64,000 bases of DNA, taken from NCBI RefSeq assembly GCF_000147815.2, contig NC_015957.1:10540001-10604000 (forward strand). The letters run 5' to 3'. This DNA is from Streptomyces violaceusniger Tu 4113 (lineage in GTDB: Bacteria > Actinomycetota > Actinomycetes > Streptomycetales > Streptomycetaceae). Positions within the stretch are counted from its first letter, which is position 1. Each line of letters begins with the position of its first letter. The notes beneath the pieces are model-generated. The model was not told the origin of the DNA and made no database searches. It worked only from the letters and a program-made list of their open reading frames with translations. The position numbers and the translations under genes were made by a program. Below, piece by piece: positions 53,454 through 62,825 of the stretch.

Positions 53454-54455
53454 TCAGTGGGCGGCGGGGATGTGCCGGGTACCGATGCGCTTACGGAAGA
53501 CCCAGTACGTCCACGCCTGGTAGGCCATGATCAGCGGCATCGTGATCGCCCCGACCCACGTCATGATCTTGAGCGTATAGGGGCTGGAGGCCGCGTTCGC
53601 CGCCGTCAGGCTCCACTTCGGGTCCAGCGAGGAGGGCATGACGTCGGGGAAGAGGGCCAGGAAGAGCATCGCGACGGCCGCCGCGATGGCCACCCCGGAC
53701 AGCCCGAACGCCCACCCCTCACGCCCCCGCCGGTTCATGACCAGCGCCACGGCGAGCGCCAGGACGGCGATGACGACCGCCACCAGACTGCGGGCGTTCC
53801 CCCTGTCGCTCTGCGTCCAGGCCAGGAACGGCACCGTGACCACGACGGTGGCAAGGCCCAGCCCGGTCGCATACCGCCGTGCCCTCGTCCGGATGTCCCC
53901 GGACGTCTTGAGCGCGGCGAAGACGGCGCCGTGGAAGGTGAACAGCACCAGCGTGACCGCCCCGCCCAGCAGGGCGTACGGCGTGATCAGGTCCGGCAGA
54001 CCGCCCGCGTAGTTCCCGTCCCGGCCGATCGGCACCCCGTGCACCAGGTTGGCGAAGATCGCGCCCCAGAGGAACGCGGGCAGCAGCGAGCACCAGAAGA
54101 TCGCATCCTCCCAGTTGCGCTGCCAGCGGTCCTCGGGGCGCTTGTGCCGGTACTCGAAGGCGACACCGCGCAGGATCAGGCAGACCAGGATGGCCAGCAG
54201 CGGCAGATAGAAGCCGCTGAAGAGCGCCGCGTACCAGTCGGGGAAGGCGGCGAAGGTCGCCCCGGCCGCCGTGATCAGCCAGACCTCATTGCCGTCCCAC
54301 ACCGGTCCGATCGTGTTGATCAGGACCCGGCGCTCGGTGCGGTCGCGGGCGAGCAGCTTGGTCAGCACGCCGATGCCGAAGTCGAAGCCCTCCAGGAAGA
54401 AGTAGCCCGTCCACAGGAAGGCGATCAGCAGAAACCAGAAGTCGTGAAGGTTCAT
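53454..54455 (-). CDS. cydB: Cytochrome bd oxidase subunit II
   Basis: Encodes 333 residues with about eight to nine helices. FWFLLIAFLWTGYFFLEGFD at the N-terminus and RRVLINTIGPVWDGNEVWLI are diagnostic of CydB. It forms the quinol oxidase with CydA. The gene is 15 bp after cydA and 13 bp before cydDC. Confidence 0.96.
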   Translation of the reverse strand: MNLHDFWFLLIAFLWTGYFFLEGFDFGIGVLTKLLARDRTERRVLINTIGPVWDGNEVWLITAAGATFAAFPDWYAALFSGFYLPLLAILVCLILRGVAFEYRHKRPEDRWQRNWEDAIFWCSLLPAFLWGAIFANLVHGVPIGRDGNYAGGLPDLITPYALLGGAVTLVLFTFHGAVFAALKTSGDIRTRARRYATGLGLATVVVTVPFLAWTQSDRGNARSLVAVVIAVLALAVALVMNRRGREGWAFGLSGVAIAAAVAMLFLALFPDVMPSSLDPKWSLTAANAASSPYTLKIMTWVGAITMPLIMAYQAWTYWVFRKRIGTRHIPAAH

Positions 54456-54470
54456 GATTCTCTCCGGCCG

Positions 54471-56078
54471 TCAGTACGCGAAGGTCAGCGGCTTGTCGGC
54501 GTCCTCGTCCTCGGCGGCGGCCCCGCCGTCCGGACTGCCCGGACCGCCCGGACCGCCCGAGGGCAGCCGCAGCTTCGGGTCCTTGGCCGGCGGCTTCTCG
54601 TCGGTGTCCGGTCCGGCCTTGGCGTACTTGGTCAGCAGCCGCACCTCGATCACCGCGAGCACCCCGTACAGCAGCGTGAAGACACCGAGGGAGATCAGCA
54701 CCTCGGTCTGGCCGACCCCGGGGGAGACCGCGTCGGCGGTCTTCATCAGCCCGTAGACCGCCCAGGGCTGCCGGCCCATCTCGGTGAAGATCCAGCCGAA
54801 GGAGTTGGCGATCAGCGGGAAGCCCATGGTGAGGATGCCGATCCGCCAGGACCAGGTGGACAGCAGCGGGCTCATCTCGCGCTTCTTGGTGAGCATGAGC
54901 CGGGGCACCTCGTCCTCGCCGGTGCGGAAGGCGGGTGCCAGCCACCGCTTGCGCCGGGTCGTCCACAGCCCGATCAGCCCGGCGACGAACGAGGTCATGC
55001 CGAAGCCGATCATCAGCCGGAAGCCCCAGAAGGTCATGAAGATGCTGGGGATGTAGTCATCGGGCTGACCGCCGTAGGCGTCGGCCTCCCGCTGGGCGAT
55101 GTCATTGATCCCGGGGACGGCATCGCTGAAGTTGCTGTGCGCCAGGAAGGAGAGCGCGGCGGGGACCTCCAGCTCGACGCTGTTGTGGCCCTTGCTGACA
55201 TCGCCGACGGCGAAGATCGAGAAGGGCGCGGGCGCCTGGGTGTCCCACAGCGCCTCGGCCGCCGCCATCTTCATCGGCTGCTGTTCGAACATCACCTTGC
55301 CGAGCTGGTCACCGCTGAGCGCCGTGCCGATCCCCGCGATGACCGCGACGACCAGGCCCACCCGCAGCGAGGCCCGCATCGCCCCGATCTGCTTCTTCCG
55401 CTGCTCGCCCAGCTCCTCGCCACGCTCCCGGCGGCGCTTGGCCCGCAGCAGATGGAAGGAGGAGATGCCGATGATGAAGGCGGCGCCGGTGAGGAAGGCC
55501 GCGGTCAGGGTGTGGAAGACCACGACGAGGGTGGTGTTCTGGGTCAGCACCGCCCAGATGTCGGTGAGCTGGGCCTTTCCGGTGGCCTTGTCGATGGTGT
55601 AGCCGGTCGGATGCTGCATCCAGGAGTTGGCGGCCAGGATGAAGTACGACGAGAGGATCGTGCCGATCGAGACGATCCAGATGCAGGCGCAGTGGATCTT
55701 CTTGGGCAGCTTGTCCCAGCCGAAGATCCACAGACCTATGAAGGTGGACTCGAAGAAGAAGGCCAGCAGGGCCTCCATCGCGAGCGGGGCACCGAAGACA
55801 TCACCGACGAAGCGGGAGTAGTCCGACCAGTTCATACCGAACTGGAACTCCTGCACGATGCCGGTGACCACACCCATCGCGATGTTGATCAGGAAGAGCT
55901 TGCCCCAGAACTTGGTGGCGTGGAAGTACTTCTCCTTGCCCGTGCGGACCCAGGCGGTCTCCAGACCCGCCGTGATGGCGGCGAGAGAGATCGTCAGTGG
56001 CACGAAGAGGAAGTGGTAGACGGTTGTGATGCCGAACTGCCATCGGGCCAGCGTCTCCGGCGCCAGAGCCAGATTCAC
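54471..56078 (-). CDS. cydA: Cytochrome bd oxidase subunit I
   Basis: Encodes 535 residues from a GTG with AGGAGAG 6-7 nt upstream. The N-terminal RWQFGITTVYHFLFVPLTIS carries the heme b595 His. Nine or so helices and the quinol-binding loop region follow. The C-terminal ~40 residues (KPPAKDPKLRLPSGGPGG) are an extra acidic/Gly tail. It oxidises quinol and reduces O2 with high affinity. Expression is probably controlled by Rex through the site at 56120. Confidence 0.96.
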   Translation of the reverse strand: MNLALAPETLARWQFGITTVYHFLFVPLTISLAAITAGLETAWVRTGKEKYFHATKFWGKLFLINIAMGVVTGIVQEFQFGMNWSDYSRFVGDVFGAPLAMEALLAFFFESTFIGLWIFGWDKLPKKIHCACIWIVSIGTILSSYFILAANSWMQHPTGYTIDKATGKAQLTDIWAVLTQNTTLVVVFHTLTAAFLTGAAFIIGISSFHLLRAKRRRERGEELGEQRKKQIGAMRASLRVGLVVAVIAGIGTALSGDQLGKVMFEQQPMKMAAAEALWDTQAPAPFSIFAVGDVSKGHNSVELEVPAALSFLAHSNFSDAVPGINDIAQREADAYGGQPDDYIPSIFMTFWGFRLMIGFGMTSFVAGLIGLWTTRRKRWLAPAFRTGEDEVPRLMLTKKREMSPLLSTWSWRIGILTMGFPLIANSFGWIFTEMGRQPWAVYGLMKTADAVSPGVGQTEVLISLGVFTLLYGVLAVIEVRLLTKYAKAGPDTDEKPPAKDPKLRLPSGGPGGPGSPDGGAAAEDEDADKPLTFAY

Positions 56079-56119
56079 CTGAATCTCTCCTTACGGTCGT
56101 GCCTGCCCGCGAAACGAGC

Positions 56120-56137
56120 TTGTGAACGTATTCACAT
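56120..56137. promoter_or_regulatory. Rex operator upstream of cydA
   Basis: TTGTGAA-CGTA-TTCACAT matches the Rex site TTGTGAAnnnnTTCACAA except for the last base. A further TTCACAA half-site follows at 56138. Rex is the NADH/NAD+ sensor known to repress cydABCD in S. coelicolor, so cyd should be induced when NADH rises. Confidence 0.88.
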
Positions 56138-56162
56138 TCACAAGCAATGATACGCACATGGC

Positions 56163-56197
56163 TTCGCCCCCTCCCACAGGGGGTGGGAGGGGGCGAA
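56163..56197 (-). terminator. Terminator after hisC-like gene
   Basis: TTCGCCCCCTCCCAC and GTGGGAGGGGGCGAA form a perfect 15-bp stem with a 5-nt loop. It insulates the Rex-controlled cyd promoter from upstream transcription. Confidence 0.85.
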
Positions 56198-56275
56198 TGG
56201 GGCACGTCCGGGTATGCTGCGCACCTTACGGAGGGGCCGATGGGCCCCTTGTGCGCCCAGGGGCTCAGGCGGGGC

Positions 56276-57355
56276 TCACAGCTCCTTGCGGAACTCCTCC
56301 GCGGTCCGCAGGAAGATCTCGTTCGCCTCGCGCTCGCCGATCGTCACCCGCACCCCCTCGCCCGGGAACGGACGGATCACCACGCCCGCCGCCTCGCACA
56401 CCGCCGCGAAGTCGAGCGTGCGCTCCCCCAGCCGCAGCCAGACGAAGTTCGCCTGGCAGTCCGGGACCGTCCACCCCTGGGCGGTCAGCGCCTCCCACAC
56501 CCGGCCCCGCTCGGTGACCAGTGCGTCCACCCGCTCCCGCAGCGCGTCCTCGCTGCGCAGCGAGGCCACCGCCGCGTCCTGGGCGAGCTGGCTGACGCCG
56601 AACGGCACCGCGGTCTTGCGCAGCGCCGCCGCCACCGGCTCATGGGCGATCGCGAAGCCGACCCGCAGCCCGGCCAGGCCGTACGCCTTGGAGAAGGTGC
56701 GCAGCACGCAGACGTTCGGCCGGTCGCGGTAGAGGTCGACGCCGTTGGGGACCCGCTCGTCCCGGATGAACTCGTTGTACGCCTCGTCCAGCACCACCAG
56801 CACATCGGACGGCACCCGGTCCAGGAACCGCTCCAGCTCGGCCCGGCGCACGACGGTGCTGGTCGGATTGTTGGGGTTACAGACGAAAATCAGCCGGGTG
56901 CGGTCGGTGATCGCGTCGGCCATCGCGTCCAGATCGTGGACCTCGGCATCGGTCAGCGGAACCTGTACCGAGGTCGCGCCCGCGATCTGAGTGATGATCG
57001 GATATGCCTCGAAGGACCGCCAGGCGTAGATCACCTCATCGCCCGGACCCGCCGTGGACTGGACCAGCTGCTGGGCCATGCCGACCGAACCGGTTCCGGT
57101 GGCCAGATGCTCCAGCGGCACCTCGAAGCGCTCCGCGAGCTCGGCGATCAGCGCGGTGCAGGCGAGGTCCGGATAGCGGTTCAAGGACGCGGCGGCGTCC
57201 GCCACGGTCTCCAGCACCCCGGCCAGCGGCGGATAAGGGTTCTCGTTGGAAGACAGCTTGAAGGCCAGGGGACCCCCCGTGGCGGCCGGCTTGCCGGGCT
57301 TGTACGTCGGAACGCCGTCCAGCGCGGCACGCAGCTTGGGGCTCTTCTCGGTCAC
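56276..57355 (-). CDS. hisC: Histidinol-phosphate-type aminotransferase
   Basis: Encodes 359 residues; the GTG at 57355 lies 5 nt after GAGGAGGAC. Fold-type I aminotransferase motifs: [26 protein letters not shown] and PLP Lys in [16 protein letters not shown] (~221). It is HisC-like, but no other his genes are nearby, so it may act on phenylpyruvate or another aromatic keto acid instead. Confidence 0.85.
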   Translation of the reverse strand: MTEKSPKLRAALDGVPTYKPGKPAATGGPLAFKLSSNENPYPPLAGVLETVADAAASLNRYPDLACTALIAELAERFEVPLEHLATGTGSVGMAQQLVQSTAGPGDEVIYAWRSFEAYPIITQIAGATSVQVPLTDAEVHDLDAMADAITDRTRLIFVCNPNNPTSTVVRRAELERFLDRVPSDVLVVLDEAYNEFIRDERVPNGVDLYRDRPNVCVLRTFSKAYGLAGLRVGFAIAHEPVAAALRKTAVPFGVSQLAQDAAVASLRSEDALRERVDALVTERGRVWEALTAQGWTVPDCQANFVWLRLGERTLDFAAVCEAAGVVIRPFPGEGVRVTIGEREANEIFLRTAEEFRKEL

Positions 57356-57760
57356 CGACAGTCCTCCTCGACCCATCCTGTCCCGGACCGTGTACAGCGT
57401 TCGCACACGGCAATACTGCACACCTTATGAGGATTCCCCCGTCTCGCGTACCCGCCGGGCGCCGCCGCGTACCCGCCCCCGGCGCCCGCGTACCCACCGG
57501 GGGGAGCGCCCCGCTTTTCCGCGCGCGCCGGTGGCGAGCGCCGTGGCGCGCATCACCCGTGCAGGTGAGTTGAGACCTCTTCGAGACATGTATCAATCAG
57601 TAGGCGTGGATATGCCAGGGGCGACCAGAGGCCCGGTAGATCCCCCAACTGGCTTCACTTCCAAGGGAATTGAGGGGGGCGTTCATGCAGAAACGTGCCT
57701 TCCGAATACCGATGGCGGAATCGCGTAACCCTCCCACCCGAGCCCTACTATCGGCTGGCC
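57356..57760. other. Divergent intergenic region hisC / lacI-type gene
   Basis: 405 bp. It must hold both promoters. TACTAT at 57746-57751, 9 bp before the ATG, is a -10 candidate for the LacI-type gene. An ATG at 57684 follows GAGGGGGG (MQKRAFRIPMAESRNPP) but its frame runs into antisense-like Arg/Pro sequence, so no gene is called. Confidence 0.5.
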
Positions 57761-58861
57761 ATGACAGCAGCAGGGAAGCACCAGGTGAGCCGGTCGGCCG
57801 GCCGCCGGTTAGGGCGGGCGGGCATCCGGGATGTGGCCGCCGCCGCCGGGGTCTCGATCACGACCGTCTCCGACGCGCTCAACGGCAAGGGCCGGCTCCC
57901 GGAGGCCACCCGCCGCCATGTTCGCGAGGTCGCCGAGCGGCTGGGCTACCGCCCGTCCGCAGCGGCCCGCACCCTCCGTACCGGCAAGTCCGGCCTCATC
58001 GGCCTGACCGTGACCACGTACGGGGATGAACCTTTCACCTTCACCGAGTTCGCCTACTTCGCCGAGATGGCGCGAGCCGCCACCTCCGCCGCGCTGGCCC
58101 GCGGCTACGCCCTCGTCATCCTCCCCGCCACCTCCCGCCACGACGTGTGGTCCAACGTCGCCCTCGACGGCACCGTGGTGATCGACCCCTCCGACCACGA
58201 TCCGGTCGTCACCGAGCTCTTACACCAGGGCATCCCCGTGGTCAGCGACGGCCGCCCGGCCGGCGCCCTCCCCGTCACCGCCTGGGTCGACAACGACCAC
58301 GAGGCGGCGGTGATCGGACTGCTCGACCATCTCGCCGAGGCCGGCGCCCGCCGGATCGGACTGCTCACCGGGACGTCCACCGACACCTACACCCGACTGT
58401 CCACCACGGCGTATCTGCGGTGGTGCGAACGCGTGGGACAGGATCCGGTCTATGAGGCGTACCCGGCCCACGACCCTTGTGCCGGTGCCGTCGCCGCCGA
58501 CCGGCTGCTCGCCCGCCCCGACCGCCCCGACGCGGTCTACGGCCTCTTCGACCCCAACGGCACCGATCTGCTCGCCGCCGCCCGCCGCTACGGACTGCGC
58601 GTCCCGGACGATCTGCTGCTGGTGTGCTGCAGCGAATCGACCGTCTACCGCAGCACCGAGCCGCCCATCACGACCCTCTCACTCAAACCCCGCCGGATCG
58701 GCACGGCGGTCGTACAGTTGCTCATCGACGCCATCGAGGGCCTTGATACCGACCACCCCGTCGAGCAGGTCATACCCACCGAATTGATCGTGCGGACGTC
58801 GTCACAGCGCCGTCCGCCGCGTACGACGGTCAGCGCCCCGCGCAGCCGTGCCGGAGGCTGA
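57761..58861 (+). CDS. LacI-family transcriptional regulator with a TTA codon
   Basis: Encodes 366 residues. The N-terminal HTH IRDVAAAAGVSITTVSDALN (~21-42) and hinge SAAARTLRTGKSGLIGLTV are followed by a periplasmic-binding-protein-like ligand domain. Codon 154 is TTA (58220-58222), predicting dependence on the bldA tRNA. No sugar genes are adjacent, so the effector is unknown. Confidence 0.9.
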   Translation: MTAAGKHQVSRSAGRRLGRAGIRDVAAAAGVSITTVSDALNGKGRLPEATRRHVREVAERLGYRPSAAARTLRTGKSGLIGLTVTTYGDEPFTFTEFAYFAEMARAATSAALARGYALVILPATSRHDVWSNVALDGTVVIDPSDHDPVVTELLHQGIPVVSDGRPAGALPVTAWVDNDHEAAVIGLLDHLAEAGARRIGLLTGTSTDTYTRLSTTAYLRWCERVGQDPVYEAYPAHDPCAGAVAADRLLARPDRPDAVYGLFDPNGTDLLAAARRYGLRVPDDLLLVCCSESTVYRSTEPPITTLSLKPRRIGTAVVQLLIDAIEGLDTDHPVEQVIPTELIVRTSSQRRPPRTTVSAPRSRAGG

Positions 58862-59092
58862 CCTGAGGGCGACTCAAGGATGACCCGAGGAGGACCTGAG
58901 TCCAATGGGCTTCCCCTACCGGGCCAATCCGGGATAAAAGTCCGACCAAGCAGGAGCGAGCACCGATTGACGGCACCCTGGTGCGTCACAAGCCCTCACG
59001 GTCATTCCTATGATGGGCGGACGACACCGCGGACCGCCGTCGACCAGGCAAGGTCCACAAGGTGGGACGGCGGCGTGATGGTGGAGGGGTCG

Positions 59093-60355
59093 ATGACTCA
59101 GGGGGCCGGTCTGGAAGCCACGGCAGGGACCACGGCTGCGATCCCACCCGTGCCCGCGTACGGGGTGCCCACCCCGCCCGTGCCCGCGTACGGGGCGTTC
59201 ACCCCGCCCAGCATGGGCGCGCCCGGAGCCGTACCGCCCGGGCCCGCGCCCGCGGCGCCGGGCCCCGCCGCGCCCGTGCCGGCGGCTCCTGGGGCGCCGG
59301 TTCCAGGGGTGCCCGCACCGGGGGTGCCCGCACCAGGGGCTCCGGCTCCTGAAGCGCCGCCCGCGCCCGCCACGCCGCCGCCCGCCGAGTACACCCCGAC
59401 CGAGCGGCTCCCGGTCCTGGGCCCCGGGCACACCATCCCGGACACCCCGCTCGTCCCGCCGCAGGACCGCCCCACCGTCGCGCTCACCTCGCTGCCCGAG
59501 CCCGAGCACGGCCCGCTCGCCGAGGACGAGGGGCCCGGCCCGCTGTACGTCGTGGGCGATGTCCACGGCTACCACGACGAGCTGCGCGAGGCGCTCGCCG
59601 CCGAGGGCCTGATCGACCCGAAGGGCAATTGGGCCGCGGGCAACGCCCGGTTGTGGTTCCTCGGCGACTTCACCGACCGCGGTCCGGACGGCATCGGGGT
59701 CATCGACCTGGTCATGCAGCTCTCCGCCGAGGCCGCGGCCGCGGGTGGCTACTGCAAGGCGCTGATGGGCAATCACGAGCTGCTGCTGATCGGCGCCAAG
59801 CGGTTCGGCGACACGCCCGTCAACTCCGGTGCCGGAACCGCCTCCTTCCAGGCCGCCTGGCTGCTCAACGGCGGCCAGCGCAGCGATATGGAGCGGCTCG
59901 AGGACCACCACCTCCAGTGGATGTCCCGGCTGGACGCGATGGCGGAGGAGGACGGGCATCTGCTGGTCCACTCCGACACCACCGCCTATCTGGATTACGG
60001 CGACTCGATCGAGGCCGTCAACGACACCGTCACCGAGACGCTGCAGCGCAGCGACGCCGACGAGTGCTGGGACCTGTTCCGCAAGTTCACCAAGCGGTTC
60101 GCCTTCCGCGACGAGGACGCCGGGCCCATGGCGGCCCGCGAATTGCTCGACACCTACGGCGGGGAGCGCATCGTCCACGGCCACAGCCCCATCCCGTATC
60201 TGCTGGGCGAGGTCGGCTCCGAGGACGGCGAGGACGGCGGCACACCCGCCGTCGAGGGACCGCATGTCTACGCGGACAATCTCGCCGTGGCCATGGACGG
60301 CGGCGTCACCATGGCCGGAAAACTGCTGGTCGTTCAACTTCCCCTGGCCGGCTGA
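59093..60355 (+). CDS. Calcineurin-like metallophosphoesterase with Pro-rich N-terminus
   Basis: Encodes 420 residues; the ATG at 59093 lies 5 nt after GGAGG, with ATG 59078 as alternative. Residues ~1-140 are Pro/Ala repeats (VPAPGVPAPGAPAPEAP). The phosphoesterase domain is complete: GDVHGYHDE (~155), GDFTDRGPDG (~190), GNHELL (~226), VHSD (~292) and VHGHSPI (~361). It is PPP-like, either a protein phosphatase or a nucleotide hydrolase. Confidence 0.9.
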   Translation: MTQGAGLEATAGTTAAIPPVPAYGVPTPPVPAYGAFTPPSMGAPGAVPPGPAPAAPGPAAPVPAAPGAPVPGVPAPGVPAPGAPAPEAPPAPATPPPAEYTPTERLPVLGPGHTIPDTPLVPPQDRPTVALTSLPEPEHGPLAEDEGPGPLYVVGDVHGYHDELREALAAEGLIDPKGNWAAGNARLWFLGDFTDRGPDGIGVIDLVMQLSAEAAAAGGYCKALMGNHELLLIGAKRFGDTPVNSGAGTASFQAAWLLNGGQRSDMERLEDHHLQWMSRLDAMAEEDGHLLVHSDTTAYLDYGDSIEAVNDTVTETLQRSDADECWDLFRKFTKRFAFRDEDAGPMAARELLDTYGGERIVHGHSPIPYLLGEVGSEDGEDGGTPAVEGPHVYADNLAVAMDGGVTMAGKLLVVQLPLAG

Positions 60356-60545
60356 GGGTTCAGCGGACGCTGCTCGGGGCAGATAGGGAGCTTCACCGGC
60401 GCGGGAGCAATTCGCGAAACTTGCTGTCACCCCGCGCCGGATCGGCTCTACCATCGGCTTATCCGTCGCAGGCTCTCCTCCGTTTCCGCCCGACTGCCCG
60501 GCGCAAGCCGGCGTCACGGCCCTACGGAGCATCGGGGGATGCACC

Positions 60546-61394
60546 ATGAAAAGCGCTCCGCACCTGCTGACCGAGGACCGCCCGGAGTTCGAGCGGGTTC
60601 TCGACGAGGCACTGCGCACCGCCGACCATCGCCCGGACCTCACCGGTGTCGGGCAGCGGCTCACAGCCGAGCAGTTGCGCACGATGGCACTCGGCGCCTC
60701 GGCCGCGATAGCGGCATGCGCGGCCGCCGAATATCAGGACTACCGCGAAACTCGCGCCAAACTGCGCGAGCCCGCGCCGCTCTTCCCGCTCGCCGGGGAT
60801 GTGAGCGAGCGCGAGCACCCGGACGGCACGGTGGGGCTCGCCGGCGCGATGCAGGACGCCGCGGGGGCCGGGCTCGTCGCCATGCTCGCGGTCCTGGCGC
60901 CGGTGCTCGCCGGAACCGCCGCGATCATCTTCCTCATCGTCGGCTACGTCCTCAACGTGCTCGACCCTGCCCCCTCCATCGCCCAGCCGATGGTCACCGC
61001 GGGTTGGTTCTTCGCCGCGCTGACCGCCGCGGGCATCCTGATCGCCGCCGTCGGACTGCTCCTGACCGCCCTGCGCAACGGCTCCAGCGCGATCCGGGGC
61101 GAGGCGCGCAGCGAGCAGCTCGAGGAGGTGGACCGCGCCAGAGAGGTCTGGCGTCAGGCCCTGCTGGAGCGCGGCATCCTGCCGTTCCTCCGCGAGGCCC
61201 TGGCCAACCCCTCGGCCCCGTCCCCCTCCGCCTACGTCCCGATCAACCCCGAAACGGTCAGCCGCACCCCGCACCTCGGCTACAGCCGCCCCGGCTTCAG
61301 CACCGACGGCGAAGGCCCCAAGGCCCGCCCCCGCTACAGCAGCCCGGACTTCACCAGCCCCGATTACGGCGGGCCGGAGCACCAGCCGGACTAA
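60546..61394 (+). CDS. Membrane protein of unknown function
   Basis: Encodes 282 residues with GGGGGATG upstream of the ATG. Hydrophobic segments are at ~44-58 (weak), ~103-135 and ~143-175; the charged N- and C-terminal regions are cytoplasmic. The tail is Ser/Pro/Tyr-rich (RPRYSSPDFTSPDYGGPEHQ). I recognise no family. Confidence 0.75.
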   Translation: MKSAPHLLTEDRPEFERVLDEALRTADHRPDLTGVGQRLTAEQLRTMALGASAAIAACAAAEYQDYRETRAKLREPAPLFPLAGDVSEREHPDGTVGLAGAMQDAAGAGLVAMLAVLAPVLAGTAAIIFLIVGYVLNVLDPAPSIAQPMVTAGWFFAALTAAGILIAAVGLLLTALRNGSSAIRGEARSEQLEEVDRAREVWRQALLERGILPFLREALANPSAPSPSAYVPINPETVSRTPHLGYSRPGFSTDGEGPKARPRYSSPDFTSPDYGGPEHQPD

Positions 61395-61497
61395 CCCGCG
61401 TCCGGGGCCGCCCCGGGGTCACTCCGGGCACGCGTGAGGGTGCACGTGGGGTCATCCCGGATGGCGGGGCACGGCTGCCTCGACAGCATGACTGACC

Positions 61498-62664
61498 ATG
61501 ACTTCCTTGACCCGACGTACCTTCATGGGTGGTTGCGCGGCCGGAACGCTGCTGGCCGTGGCCGGGACCACCGGCGCCCGCGCGGCGGCGGGGACCACCA
61601 CGTCAACCACCGCGCTGACCACCGCGTCCGACGAAGCCGCCCTGCAGGCCGCCATCAGCGACCTCTCCCGTCCACCCACGACCTCCGCGCAACTGCGCGT
61701 CGACCGCCGGGGCGACCACTGGTACGGCACGGCCGGAGCGGCGGACCTCGCGAGCGGGCGGTCCGTACGCCCGGACGACCGTTTCCGTGCGGGCAGCGTC
61801 ACCAAGGCGTTCGTGGCCACCGTGGTCCTTCAACTGTGGGCCGAGCGCCGAGTGGAGCTCGACGCCCCCATCGGGCGGTACCTCCCGGATCTGCTGCCCT
61901 CCGCGTTCTCCCGCCGCATCACCGTGGCCCAGTTGCTCAACCACACCAGCGGACTGCCCGACCATCGAGGGCTGCCGGACGACAGCACTCCGGAAGGGGT
62001 CCTGCGGCATCGTTGGGACCGGTGGACACCGCGGGAGTGGGTCGAGACGGTGACCCACGACCCGCTCAAGTTCGATCCGGGGACCACACAGGAGTACCGG
62101 GGCATCAACTACGTCCTGCTCGCCCTGATCATCGAAAAGCTGACCGGCCGCCCCTACGGCCAGGCGATCGAGTCCCGCGTCCTACGCCCACTGGGCCTGA
62201 CCCGGACCCTGCTGCCGGGCCAGGACCCCCGCCTCCACGGTCCGCAGGTGCACGGCTATCTGCGGATGACCGACGGGTCGCTGCGCGATATCACCGTGTA
62301 CAACCAGTCCAGCGCCTGGGGCGAAGGCGAGCTGATCTCGACCCTCGACGACCTGTCCCGCTTTCAGCGGGCCCTGTTCTCCGGCGCCTTGCTGCCGCCC
62401 CACGCGCTGGACAAGCTCTTCACCCTGCCCCCGGATTCCGTACGGATGCTGGACGGCACCCCGGCCCGCTACAGCCTCGGCCTGCAGACGGCCACGGTGA
62501 ACGGCGTGACGTTCTGGGGGAAGACCGGCGAGACATACGGCTACCGCACCCGCATGTTCGCCACCCGCGACCAGACACTCCGCTTCGTCCTCTCGTACAC
62601 CCCGACGCCACTGACCACCCAGGAGGAGATGACCAACCGAGTCGTCGCCGCACTCACCGCGTGA
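61498..62664 (+). CDS. Tat-exported serine hydrolase (beta-lactamase / DD-peptidase fold)
   Basis: Encodes 388 residues. The twin-arginine signal LTRRTFMGGCAAG ends near ARAAA. Class C/DD-carboxypeptidase motifs are visible: Ser-x-x-Lys in GSVTKAF (~100), YRGIN (~200) in place of Tyr-x-Asn, and KTG in FWGKTGET (~342). HTSGLPDH is typical of the EstB/R61 group. It is secreted; the substrate could be peptidoglycan peptides or esters. Confidence 0.88.
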   Translation: MTSLTRRTFMGGCAAGTLLAVAGTTGARAAAGTTTSTTALTTASDEAALQAAISDLSRPPTTSAQLRVDRRGDHWYGTAGAADLASGRSVRPDDRFRAGSVTKAFVATVVLQLWAERRVELDAPIGRYLPDLLPSAFSRRITVAQLLNHTSGLPDHRGLPDDSTPEGVLRHRWDRWTPREWVETVTHDPLKFDPGTTQEYRGINYVLLALIIEKLTGRPYGQAIESRVLRPLGLTRTLLPGQDPRLHGPQVHGYLRMTDGSLRDITVYNQSSAWGEGELISTLDDLSRFQRALFSGALLPPHALDKLFTLPPDSVRMLDGTPARYSLGLQTATVNGVTFWGKTGETYGYRTRMFATRDQTLRFVLSYTPTPLTTQEEMTNRVVAALTA

Positions 62665-62734
62665 ACCACCCCGCGGCCCGCGCTCCGACCGCCCCAAAGG
62701 GCGACTCGGAGCACGGACCGACGCTCGAAGGGAT

Positions 62735-62748
62735 GTTTCACGTGAAAC
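62735..62748. other. parS site (ParB-binding) between the serine hydrolase and thiC
   Basis: A second exact GTTTCACGTGAAAC, 9.3 kb from the first, in the intergenic gap. An ATG one base before it gives a short ORF MFHVKRANGK, which I do not regard as a gene. Confidence 0.92.
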
Positions 62749-62825
62749 GGGCCAACGGGAAGCAGAGGAAAGCGCCCGCGTCCGCTGCACGGCAGCGACG
62801 TACGACCCCTATCCCGTAGTCCGCC

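Noticed and set aside
62734..62819. Small peptide starting MFHVKRANGK
   Set aside because: Its beginning is simply the parS site; the rest is a basic random-looking string.
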